Below, piece by piece: positions 56,673 to 64,000 of a stretch of 64,000 nt of DNA. The DNA is taken from NCBI RefSeq assembly GCF_020523625.1, contig NZ_JAJAQH010000006.1, forward strand, positions 496,001-560,000. The letters run 5' to 3'. The stretch is from Methylovorus menthalis (GTDB lineage Bacteria; Pseudomonadota; Gammaproteobacteria; Burkholderiales; Methylophilaceae). Position numbers and translations under genes: made by a program. The notes beneath the pieces are model-generated. The model saw only the letters and a program-made list of their open reading frames with translations. It was not told the DNA's origin and ran no database searches. The first letter of the stretch is position 1. Every line of letters starts with the position of its first letter.

Positions 56673-57554
56673 ATGGATCTGACGAATGGAATTACTCCGG
56701 CAGTAAGCAATATCAAGCCGGAGAAAAGTGAAGCAAATATAGGTAAGTTGTTACTGGATTTGGGTAAGCTGACTGCAGATGAAGCAGAGCGGGTGTTGCG
56801 GTTGCAAAAGCAGGAAAACATCCGCTTCGGTGAAGCGGCACTGAGACTGGGTTTCATCAATGAAGCCGATATCAGACAAGCATTGTCTGTCCAATTTGAA
56901 TACCCATACTTGCAAACAAACGAGGGCGGGTTCTCGCCAGACCTTGTCGCTGCATATCAGCCGTTTTCTAAACAAGTTGAGGCTTTGCGTGCCTTGCGTA
57001 CACAGCTTATCCTGCGATGGTTCAGCGAGGGTAACAAGGCATTGGCCGTTGTATCAGCAAAATCGGGCGATGGTTGTAGTTACATTGCAGCCAATCTGGC
57101 GATTGTGTTCTCACAATTGGGTGAAAACACCTTGCTGATTGACGCTAACCTGCGCGAACCTGTGCAGCACCGCAACTTCAACCTGAGTGAACCTCGCGGT
57201 CTTTCCGATATTTTGATTGGACGTTCTGGCCCAGAGGTCATTACCCATCTTGGTGCGTTTGAGAATTTGTCCGTGCTTGGCGCTGGCACCATCCCTCCCA
57301 ATCCTCAAGAGTTGTTGGCGCGCAGTTCATTCACCGATCTCATGAACAGAGTGATGGGTGATTACGATGTGATTATTGTGGATACCTCATCTACCGAACA
57401 ATCTTCGGATGCGCAGGCGATAGCCGGGCGTTGTCGAGGCACTTTGGTCGTTTCCCGTGTCAATGAAACCAAGCTACATGACTTGAACGTGTTGAAAGAT
57501 CAACTCGGTGGGGTAGGAGTACGAATCGTCGGGGCTGTTGCCAACCAGTTTTAA
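56673..57554 (+). CDS. epsG: Chain-length tyrosine kinase-like protein EpsG
   Basis: A 293-aa BY-kinase-family protein. The N-terminal third (about 15-80; IGKLLLDLGKLTADEAERVLRLQ, RFGEAALRLGFINEADIRQAL) resembles a MshEN-type domain. The kinase domain has Walker A' LLIDANLREP and Walker B IIVDTSS, but the Walker A loop is SGDGCSY (132-137): Cys135 stands where Lys is expected. Such substitution (commonly Arg) is known in this EpsG family. Start ATG 56673 with a TGAGGA ribosome site that overlaps the epsF stop. Confidence 0.9.
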   Translation: MDLTNGITPAVSNIKPEKSEANIGKLLLDLGKLTADEAERVLRLQKQENIRFGEAALRLGFINEADIRQALSVQFEYPYLQTNEGGFSPDLVAAYQPFSKQVEALRALRTQLILRWFSEGNKALAVVSAKSGDGCSYIAANLAIVFSQLGENTLLIDANLREPVQHRNFNLSEPRGLSDILIGRSGPEVITHLGAFENLSVLGAGTIPPNPQELLARSSFTDLMNRVMGDYDVIIVDTSSTEQSSDAQAIAGRCRGTLVVSRVNETKLHDLNVLKDQLGGVGVRIVGAVANQF

Positions 57555-57623
57555 TTAACTTGAATGACAGAGGGGGAATTGAATGTATGAAATCCCCCTT
57601 CTGTGTGAAATAAAGCGATAGTC

Positions 57624-58538
57624 ATGGACAAGTTTGGCAATACTGCACTTCGTTGGACCTCTCCAGATAAAACCATGTGGGCCTGGATCGCAATTGCGGT
57701 TGGGTTGTTAATTGTTTATTTCCCAACATTCTGGGATTTATTCCATGGCTTATGGGGTACGGAACGCCATGCGCATGGCCCCATCGTCTTCTTCGTGTCT
57801 ATCTGGTTTTTTTATTTCAAGTTAAAACAGCTTCCCACCTATGGCATTCAGGTTGAGCCATTGCCTGTATTGGGATGGCCCATTCTTATTTTTGGCCTCT
57901 TGATTTTCATTCTGGGGCGATCGCAAACCCTTTTGATTCTTGAAGTTGGCTCGCTTATTCCTGTGCTACTAGGGATTACCCTGATTTTTATGGGTAGCCG
58001 GGTCGCCAAGTTTTTATGGTTTGCATTTTTCTTTTTGTGTTTTGTGGTGCCTTTGCCGGCGTTTGTGGTGGATGCAGCAACGTTACCTATGAAAACCGCG
58101 GTGTCTTTTGCGACAGAGCATATTCTCTATGCCTTGGATTATCCCATCGCACGGACTGGGGTTATGTTGACCATCGGCCAATATCAGTTGCTGGTAGCGG
58201 ATGCGTGCGCAGGCCTAAACTCGCTGTTTACCCTTGAAGTATTGGGGCTTTTGTACATGAATGTGACACATCATGAATCCCCATTCAGAAACTTCATGCT
58301 TGCCGTGTTGATTATTCCTATTTCCTTTATTGCCAATGTCACCCGCGTCATTGTGCTTGCGCTCATTACGTATCATTGGGGAGATGCCGCCGGGCAAGGG
58401 TTCTTGCATGAGTTTTCAGGCATTGTGCTGTTTATTACAGCCCTCTTGTTAGTGATTGCGACGGATGGCCTTTTGCGAGTGCTATCAAACAAGTTTAAAA
58501 AATCCCCGCAAGCCAAGTCATCTGATCTCAAGGTATAG
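57624..58538 (+). CDS. xrtB: Exosortase B (XrtB / EpsH)
   Basis: An 8-helix integral membrane transpeptidase-like protein of 304 aa that recognises PEP-CTERM signals. Catalytic Cys195 lies in [12 protein letters not shown], Arg241 in NVTRVI and His262 in FLHEFSGI, the exosortase triad in order and at typical positions. Its downstream partner epsI overlaps in operon order. This family takes its founding name EpsH from the methanolan locus. It would process the PEP-CTERM protein at 46935 and any others in the genome. Confidence 0.95.
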   Translation: MDKFGNTALRWTSPDKTMWAWIAIAVGLLIVYFPTFWDLFHGLWGTERHAHGPIVFFVSIWFFYFKLKQLPTYGIQVEPLPVLGWPILIFGLLIFILGRSQTLLILEVGSLIPVLLGITLIFMGSRVAKFLWFAFFFLCFVVPLPAFVVDAATLPMKTAVSFATEHILYALDYPIARTGVMLTIGQYQLLVADACAGLNSLFTLEVLGLLYMNVTHHESPFRNFMLAVLIIPISFIANVTRVIVLALITYHWGDAAGQGFLHEFSGIVLFITALLLVIATDGLLRVLSNKFKKSPQAKSSDLKV

Positions 58539-58542
58539 CCAA

Positions 58543-59241
58543 ATGGTGAAACTTCCTCAAGCTTCATTGCGCCTGGCCATTTTAATAGTCTTGCTTTTTG
58601 CGGCTACTGCCGGTCTGGCATATTGGTTAACACCTCAAATGCAAACGCAGCAAATGCCCGAAGATTTCGAGGCCATGTTGCCTAAAAAAATCAATGACTG
58701 GGCAGAGCAGCCTAATCCATACTTGCAAGTTGGCCTGGTCGACACCACCGATAAAAATGTTGATCAGCCATATGACCGTGTATTGATGCGTAGTTATCGC
58801 TCCGGCGAGGGGGCGCAGGTCATGCTGGCGTTGGCTTATGCCAAAGAGCAATCACAGGATGTCAAAATTCACCGGCCAGATGTTTGTTATCAGGCACAGG
58901 GGTTTGCCATCAATTCCCGGCATGTTCAATCGTTAAATATCGATGGCCAGCATGACATTCAAGTTGTTCGTCTCGTGGTTTCTCAACCGTCTCGCCTGGA
59001 AGTAGTGAGTTACTGGATCCGGATTGGTAACGAATATCCCGTGACGCCCCTTAACATGCGCCTGAAAATTTTACGTGACGGCCTGGCAGGGAGTGTGGCG
59101 GATGGCATCCTGGTGAGAGTATCGTCTATCGTGGATGACGAATCTGAGGCTGCCGCTGCGTTTGCACGTCAAGAAGAATTCTTGAAAGAGATGGTTGCTG
59201 TTCTCCCTCAGGATCAAGCACGGGTTCTGGCGCGATTCTAA
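58543..59241 (+). CDS. epsI: EpsI, exosortase-associated protein
   Basis: A 232-aa protein with one N-terminal helix (LAILIVLLFAATAGLAYWL) and a periplasmic domain containing the family block HRPDVCYQAQGF and SYWIRIGNEYP. The EpsI family often sits next to, or fused to, an exosortase; in this case it is a separate gene starting 4 bases after xrtB stops. The function is not established. Its Cys in RPDVCY is conserved in the family. Confidence 0.9.
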   Translation: MVKLPQASLRLAILIVLLFAATAGLAYWLTPQMQTQQMPEDFEAMLPKKINDWAEQPNPYLQVGLVDTTDKNVDQPYDRVLMRSYRSGEGAQVMLALAYAKEQSQDVKIHRPDVCYQAQGFAINSRHVQSLNIDGQHDIQVVRLVVSQPSRLEVVSYWIRIGNEYPVTPLNMRLKILRDGLAGSVADGILVRVSSIVDDESEAAAAFARQEEFLKEMVAVLPQDQARVLARF

Positions 59242-59362
59242 GTTTCAGTACAGACTTTTTCTGGCCCGGAATCTGCTTAAGTTGCAGGGGTAGTTTTCAC
59301 GACATGCAATATTCATAGCTCGGCTTGTTAGGGCGATTTTAAATTCAGATTTCAGGATATTT

Positions 59363-60214
59363 ATGCGGGTATCAATTTATATCCCTACTCATAACAGATT
59401 GGATTTGTTAAAAAAGGCAATTGATTCAGCCTTGCAACAAACCCATGCTGATGTAGAAGTGATCGTGGTGAACGATGGTTCAAGGGATGGTACCGATCAA
59501 TATCTGATCGAGCGAGCCCAAGGGGATTCACGCTTGCTTTACATAAATAAAGCAACGGCAGAGGGCGCCCCAAAAGCCAGAAATGCAGCCATCAAAATGG
59601 CCACTGGCGCGTTTATTACCGGGCTCGATGACGATGATGCTTTTGAGCCCACACGTGTCGAAGCTTTCATAAAGTATTGGGAGTTACTGGCAGGTCTAGG
59701 CATCCAGCCAGCCTGTTTATATTCGCAAGATGTCATCATTGCCAATGGCGTCAAGGTTCGCACTTCTGGCAAGCGCGGTAGTGTAAGCTTCACCGACCTG
59801 ATTGAATTTAACTACATAGGTAATCAGATATTTGCACCCAAAGAACACTTTATTGGTGCAGGTCTGTTCGATGAATCACTTCCCGCCTGGCAGGACCTAG
59901 AATTTTTTATGCGTGTCCTCGCTAAATACGGTCAGGCTTACCTGATTGATCTACCTACACAACTGTATGATGACTCTCCCCGGATTGATCGTATTTCGGT
60001 CAAGTCCGAAAAGAAAATTCGCGATGCTTTCCGTATCGTGTCTACCAAGCATGCAAGCCAATCGCCTAGAGGCCAGCAATTGTTAATGTTGCGTGTATTT
60101 TCGCCTTTCTATGGCGTACGCCCTACATTGCGGGACATATGGAAATTCATGCGCCTTGGATTCTGGCCTCAAGGGATGCTTCGCATGTTGCGGGAAGCTT
60201 GTCGCAAGGCTTAA
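59363..60214 (+). CDS. GT2-family glycosyltransferase
   Basis: A 283-aa GT-A enzyme: VSIYIPTHNRLDLLKKAIDS, VIVVNDGSRDGTDQ, the metal-binding GLDDDDAFEPTR, and the acceptor-side WQDLEFFMRV (ED-like base). It adds a sugar of the repeat unit on the cytoplasmic side; the sugar is not predictable. About 120 bases of gene-free sequence separate it from epsI, possibly with an internal promoter. Confidence 0.9.
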   Translation: MRVSIYIPTHNRLDLLKKAIDSALQQTHADVEVIVVNDGSRDGTDQYLIERAQGDSRLLYINKATAEGAPKARNAAIKMATGAFITGLDDDDAFEPTRVEAFIKYWELLAGLGIQPACLYSQDVIIANGVKVRTSGKRGSVSFTDLIEFNYIGNQIFAPKEHFIGAGLFDESLPAWQDLEFFMRVLAKYGQAYLIDLPTQLYDDSPRIDRISVKSEKKIRDAFRIVSTKHASQSPRGQQLLMLRVFSPFYGVRPTLRDIWKFMRLGFWPQGMLRMLREACRKA

Positions 60215-60238
60215 TAATGCAGAATAGTGAATCACGTC

Positions 60239-61642
60239 ATGAATAAAAGCCTCACCCCGATTATTGCCGCCATTATCTATGCCTTCATCGCCATTTTTTC
60301 CGGACTGGTATCTGTAGGCCTTGTGGATTTTGCTGGCCATCGTTATGGCATGCTGCTCGCTGTACCAACGCTAATCGTATTGGGGCTGATTTTTATTGCA
60401 GATCGGTATGTTCTTTTTCTGCTGGTATTACTCGTGCGAGCGTCCATTGACCAGATACTGGATACCACCAAATTTGCGGGGATCGGCCTGGGAGGGGCAT
60501 TAAATGCGTTAATCATCCTGATTGCTTTTCTTGCTTATTTACAAGCAGATAAACATATCCGCAAAATTCTTTTCTCGATCTGGTTACCATTTTTAGCGGC
60601 ATACATCATTGCAATTGTGCTGTCACCAGAACGCGTACCTTCCATTAAATTATATTTAAGCCTGATTTCTACAGCCGCTGTTTTAATGCTAGGCATGCAT
60701 TTGGTGAAGACCGAAAAGGACTTCTTTAAGTGGCTGAAAATTATCTTGTTATCGAGTGTTATTCCTCTGCTTTATGGATTTGTGATGTTAGCCGTGCATT
60801 CGATGCACCACTTTGGTAGTCGAATAAACAGTACCTTTAATCATCCCAACGTGTTTGCGTTTTACTTGGTATTGGTCATTTCCATTGGATTTTATGCATG
60901 GAAATCTGAAAGTGACTTTTTGGGTAAGAACTTGAAAAAATGGTTACCCATTTATCTGGCGATATTGTGTCTGATGCTGGTATTAACCCAAACACGGAGC
61001 GCTTGGCTTGGATTTGCTGCTTTCTTTACAGTCTATGCGCTTTTATATGAGCGTCGTTATCTTATTCTCGTCGTGGCAATGCCCATCGTCGCTCTCATGA
61101 TCCCCGAAGTCAGGGACCGGCTGAATGACCTGTCTTCAGGGAACGAGATGGTGGGCTACGCTAAACTTAACTCTTACGCGTGGCGCAAGTATCTCTGGGA
61201 GTGTGCAATGAACTGGATGCAACCGGCTAAATATATATTTGGCTATGGGGCTGAAAGCTTCAAACATTATTCGATAGACTTTTTCCCGTTGGCAGGGCCT
61301 ACGGGTGCAGCTTCCCATAACATCTACTACCAAGTGTTCTTTGAAATGGGGATTGTGGGCCTGCTCGCGTATATCTGGCTTTATCTGAAGGCTGGATTGG
61401 TGATATTCAAATTCTGGAGTCGAAACCGATTGCTGGTCTTTGTATCGGTTAGTTTGATCGTTGAATATTTAATGTTCAGTTATTCCGATAACATGATGTA
61501 TTACCTTAACTATAACTGGTATTTCTGGTTTTTTATTGGATCGGTGATGGGATGGCTGACTAGGATTGAGCCTGCAGCAGATTCGCCGGTCATTGATGGT
61601 GAAGTTGGATCATTGAATTCCAGAATGGTAGAGAAAATTTGA
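60239..61642 (+). CDS. O-antigen polymerase/ligase-like membrane protein (Wzy-like)
   Basis: A 467-aa protein with ten or more membrane helices and a Wzy_C-type domain: the large periplasmic loop following TQTRSAWLGFAAFFTVYAL and containing ETRD-like YAWRKYLWECAMNWMQPAKYIFGYGAESF and SHNIYYQVFFEMGIVGL. Likely polymerises the repeat unit in the periplasm. Start ATG 60239 or GTG 60227; no strong ribosome site for either. Composition is A/T-rich relative to core genes. Confidence 0.85.
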   Translation: MNKSLTPIIAAIIYAFIAIFSGLVSVGLVDFAGHRYGMLLAVPTLIVLGLIFIADRYVLFLLVLLVRASIDQILDTTKFAGIGLGGALNALIILIAFLAYLQADKHIRKILFSIWLPFLAAYIIAIVLSPERVPSIKLYLSLISTAAVLMLGMHLVKTEKDFFKWLKIILLSSVIPLLYGFVMLAVHSMHHFGSRINSTFNHPNVFAFYLVLVISIGFYAWKSESDFLGKNLKKWLPIYLAILCLMLVLTQTRSAWLGFAAFFTVYALLYERRYLILVVAMPIVALMIPEVRDRLNDLSSGNEMVGYAKLNSYAWRKYLWECAMNWMQPAKYIFGYGAESFKHYSIDFFPLAGPTGAASHNIYYQVFFEMGIVGLLAYIWLYLKAGLVIFKFWSRNRLLVFVSVSLIVEYLMFSYSDNMMYYLNYNWYFWFFIGSVMGWLTRIEPAADSPVIDGEVGSLNSRMVEKI

Positions 61643-62856
61643 ACATTGCGTATTTCATTAATCAGCACCCATTAGTAAGCACCAGTTTTATTCGTCGCGA
61701 GATCAATGCTCTGGAACGAAACGGGTGCAAGGTTTTCAGAACGGCCATACGAGGCTGGCTTAGCCCGGTTGTCGATCCTGGTGATATTCGGGAGAGAGAG
61801 TTAACGCGCTACATCATGCGAGCGGGTGGGCTTGCTCGCATTAGTGCCATACTGAGCACCTTTGTACAGCAACCGGCGCTGTTTCTTAAAACGGTTTTGT
61901 TGGCTATTAAATTGGGCTTTCGCTCTGAAAAAGTATTCTTTTATAGTCTGATTTACTTTTCCCACGCTTGCATATTGCGCGAGTGGTACAAAGCAGAAAA
62001 CATTGACCATGTGCATGCGCATTTTGGTACCAACTCAACGGAGGTCTTGATGTACTGCAAGCTTCTCGGTGGGCCGAGTTACAGCTTTACAGTACATGGC
62101 CCGGAGGAGTTCGATAAAAACAAGCTGATCCACCTTAAGGAAAAGGTGAATCACGCCAGTTTTGTCATTGCGATCAGCGCCTTCACAAAAAGTCAGCTGT
62201 TTCGCTGGGTGGACTTTAATGACTGGTCAAAAATTCATGAAGTGCATTGTGGACTGGAAGCGGATTTTTACAATGTCAGTCCTGTACCTGTTCCAGATGT
62301 ACATCGTTTGGTTTGCGTTGGGCGTTTGTGCGAGCAAAAAGGGCAAATGCTTCTGGTGGAGGCAATCGCTTTGTTGGCTGCCCGCCAGCATAAAGTGAAG
62401 CTGGTATTGGCGGGGGATGGTGAGATGCGTGCGGAAATTGAAGCCCAGATACGCAAGCACAAGCTTGAATCGCAAATCAGCATCACCGGATGGATTACAA
62501 GTGCCCAGGTGCGCGAGCATATGCAAAACTCCAGCGCGATGGTATTGCCAAGTTTTGCAGAAGGGTTGCCGGTGGTCATTATGGAGGCAATGGCACTTAA
62601 GCGCCCCGTATTAACAACGTATGTTGCTGGTATTCCGGAGCTGGTAGTGGATGGTAAAACGGGCTGGTTATTCCCGGCTGGGGACGTGGAAGCCCTGGCA
62701 AGTGCAATACAAGGCTTTATGGAAACGCCAGCTGCTGAGTTATCGGCGATGGGCGAGCGCGGCCATGAGCGTGTGATTGCACGGCATGCGGTAGATACGG
62801 AAGCTGAAAAGCTGATTGCACTTTTTCAGTCCTTGCCTTCCTCGCAGATACATTAA
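61639..62856 (+). CDS. GT4-family glycosyltransferase
   Basis: A 405-aa GT-B enzyme. It begins NIAYFINQHPLVSTSFIRREINAL, has HVHAHFGTNSTEVLMYC and SFTVHGPEEFDK in the acceptor lobe, then VCVGRLCEQKGQMLLVEA and the E-x7-E-like SFAEGLPVVIMEAMA in the donor lobe. TTG 61639 overlaps the previous stop by a TTGA arrangement, so coupled translation. Resembles colanic-acid-type transferases. Confidence 0.9.
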   Translation: MNIAYFINQHPLVSTSFIRREINALERNGCKVFRTAIRGWLSPVVDPGDIRERELTRYIMRAGGLARISAILSTFVQQPALFLKTVLLAIKLGFRSEKVFFYSLIYFSHACILREWYKAENIDHVHAHFGTNSTEVLMYCKLLGGPSYSFTVHGPEEFDKNKLIHLKEKVNHASFVIAISAFTKSQLFRWVDFNDWSKIHEVHCGLEADFYNVSPVPVPDVHRLVCVGRLCEQKGQMLLVEAIALLAARQHKVKLVLAGDGEMRAEIEAQIRKHKLESQISITGWITSAQVREHMQNSSAMVLPSFAEGLPVVIMEAMALKRPVLTTYVAGIPELVVDGKTGWLFPAGDVEALASAIQGFMETPAAELSAMGERGHERVIARHAVDTEAEKLIALFQSLPSSQIH

Positions 62857-62861
62857 GCAAG

Positions 62862-63278
62862 GTGAGCAACACGCGTCGAAACATGATGCAGCATCTGGTA
62901 AAACTGTGGAAGTTTGCCTTGGTGGGTTGCGTGGTATTGGTGCTTGATACCTTGATGTTTACTGCATTCATGCAGTTTGGTTTGAGGCCGAATGTAGCGA
63001 GGATTGCAAGCGTGTTTTTAGCCATGGTCTGCTCATGGATATTGAATCGAGTATTTACATTCAAGGCAGGCAAGCCAGGCCTAAACTTCATGAGCGAGTG
63101 CGGCGCATTCATGCTTTCCCAATCACCTGGCGCAGTGATGAATGCTGTGGTGTCGCTGTGGGCGTTTCACCATATTGCCATAGCCGCAACGTATCCTTTG
63201 ATTGCGGTGTTTTTAGGAAGCTGTGTAGGGATGCTGCTTAATTACCTGTTAGCCAGTCGATACATTTTCAAACATTAA
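62862..63278 (+). CDS. GtrA-family membrane protein
   Basis: A 138-aa protein with four membrane helices (LWKFALVGCVVLVLDTLMF; IASVFLAMVCSWILNRVFTF; GAVMNAVVSLWAF; CVGMLLNYLLASRYIF) and the family NRVFTF and LLNYLLASRYIFK boxes. GtrA proteins are thought to help flip prenyl-linked sugars. Start GTG 62862 or ATG 62883. Often found near glycosyltransferases of this kind. Confidence 0.9.
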   Translation: MSNTRRNMMQHLVKLWKFALVGCVVLVLDTLMFTAFMQFGLRPNVARIASVFLAMVCSWILNRVFTFKAGKPGLNFMSECGAFMLSQSPGAVMNAVVSLWAFHHIAIAATYPLIAVFLGSCVGMLLNYLLASRYIFKH

Positions 63279-63349
63279 TGCGGAGCGAACACAGGCTACG
63301 CCATCACTCTTTTTTTGACTGAACGTAAATACTGAGGTGACACTGATAC

Positions 63350-64000
63350 ATGCAATACATTGATCTCATCTGGTTCGTCGTCGGCGTTGTCCTGTTTGTC
63401 CCGACCAGCTATTTTTGCCTGCAAATTGCCATGGCGTTTTTTTATTCAAAACAAACGTCCGATATGCACGCCGCTACTCCATCGCTGGCGATACTGGTCC
63501 CTGCGCATAACGAAAGCAATGGTATTGGCGTCACGCTTAAGTCGCTGCTGGCGCAGGTCACCATCCCAGAGAGCATTATCGTGATTGCCGACAATTGTAC
63601 TGATGATACGGCGCAAGTTGCCCGCCAGTATGGTGTTAGCGTTATTGAGCGCCATGATGATGTAAAGCGAGGTAAGGGCTTTGCTATGGACTATGGCATG
63701 CAATACCTCAAAACCACCGTGCAGCCGCCGGAGATTGTGATGATTGTGGATGCTGATTGTTGGGTAGGACCCAATGCCATTCCAACGCTGGCACAAACCG
63801 CTATGGTGCGTCAGCGACCCGTGCAAGCACTTTACTTGATGGTTTCGCCTGAAGCCGGTGCTCTCAAGACACGGCTGGCCGAGTTTGCCTGGGTGGTTAA
63901 AAATCAGGTACGTCCGCTGGGCTTGCGCGTGATGCAAGGACCATGTCAACTGATGGGCACGGGCATGGCGTTTCCATGGGCTTTTATTTCAAAGGCCGAT
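63350..64000 (+). CDS. GT2-family glycosyltransferase, 3' end cut by window edge
   Basis: 217 residues are in the window with no stop. An N-terminal membrane helix (VVGVVLFVPTSYFCLQIAMAFF) precedes a GT-A domain with SLAILVPAHNESNGI, IIVIADNCTDDT and the metal site MIVDADCWV; a QxxRW-type motif would lie beyond the end. The layout resembles integral-membrane GT2 enzymes in XrtB-type eps loci. Confidence 0.88.
   Translation, partial: MQYIDLIWFVVGVVLFVPTSYFCLQIAMAFFYSKQTSDMHAATPSLAILVPAHNESNGIGVTLKSLLAQVTIPESIIVIADNCTDDTAQVARQYGVSVIERHDDVKRGKGFAMDYGMQYLKTTVQPPEIVMIVDADCWVGPNAIPTLAQTAMVRQRPVQALYLMVSPEAGALKTRLAEFAWVVKNQVRPLGLRVMQGPCQLMGTGMAFPWAFISKAD

Noticed and set aside
1-64000. tRNA, rRNA, CRISPR arrays, insertion sequences or prophage genes
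   Set aside because: None was recognised by reading; no transposase or integrase-like protein and no regularly spaced repeats were seen. A covariance-model scan would be decisive for tRNAs.

Overview
The window reads as a chromosomal segment of a betaproteobacterium, most likely a methylotroph of the Methylophilaceae (Methylobacillus/Methylovorus type). The reasons are the betaproteobacterial gene orders (dapB-carAB-greA-yhbY-rlmE-ftsH-folP-glmM; trmJ-cysE-iscR-isc), moderately high GC with strong third-position GC in core genes, and an exopolysaccharide locus of the methanolan (eps) type with exosortase B. The taxonomic call is inference from protein content. No rRNA, tRNA, CRISPR, phage or insertion sequence was found.

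Layout. 0-3.5 kb: a truncated membrane protein, nadK, recN and fur. 3.5-16.4 kb: bamE, dapB, carAB, greA, a DUF4149 protein, yhbY, rlmE, ftsH, folP, glmM. 16.4-34 kb: a region with a phosphate theme. It holds a PAP2 phosphatase, a frameshifted AraC regulator, a small membrane protein, a periplasmic zinc-dependent phospholipase C-like protein, dgkA, an outer-membrane protein, a GT4 glycosyltransferase, dadA, the pstSCAB operon, a permuted-papain-like protein, prfB (with its programmed frameshift), lysS, a bactofilin and a porin. Sites resembling PhoB boxes (TCAY-containing heptamers at 11-bp spacing) precede PAP2, the phospholipase, pstS and the porin, with a weaker one before the glycosyltransferase. 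I infer a phosphate-starvation regulon with a possible membrane-lipid remodelling arm (phospholipid to DAG to glycolipid, with DgkA recycling).

34-46.8 kb: a MASE1-PAS-GGDEF-EAL protein, then on the minus strand trmJ, cysE, iscR, a second cysteine desulfurase, iscS, iscU, iscA, hscB, hscA, fdx (Fe-S assembly). An IscR type-1-like operator overlaps the cysE stop codon. suhB follows on the plus strand.

46.9-64 kb: an exosortase/PEP-CTERM exopolysaccharide locus. A PEP-CTERM protein sits at the left. A minus-strand unit (capsule-type glycosyltransferase, priming glycosyl-phosphotransferase, LuxR-type EpsA) diverges from a plus-strand unit: a lone cyclic-nucleotide-binding protein, epsL, epsD, epsE, epsF, epsG, xrtB/epsH, epsI, then glycosyltransferases, a Wzy-like polymerase and GtrA, ending in a GT2 gene cut by the window edge. 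A near-identical 23-bp element built on the dyad TAGTTC-N4-GGACTA lies upstream of the PEP-CTERM gene and in the 510-bp epsA/cNMP-protein intergenic region. It is a candidate operator coupling surface-protein and polysaccharide expression, possibly bound by EpsA.
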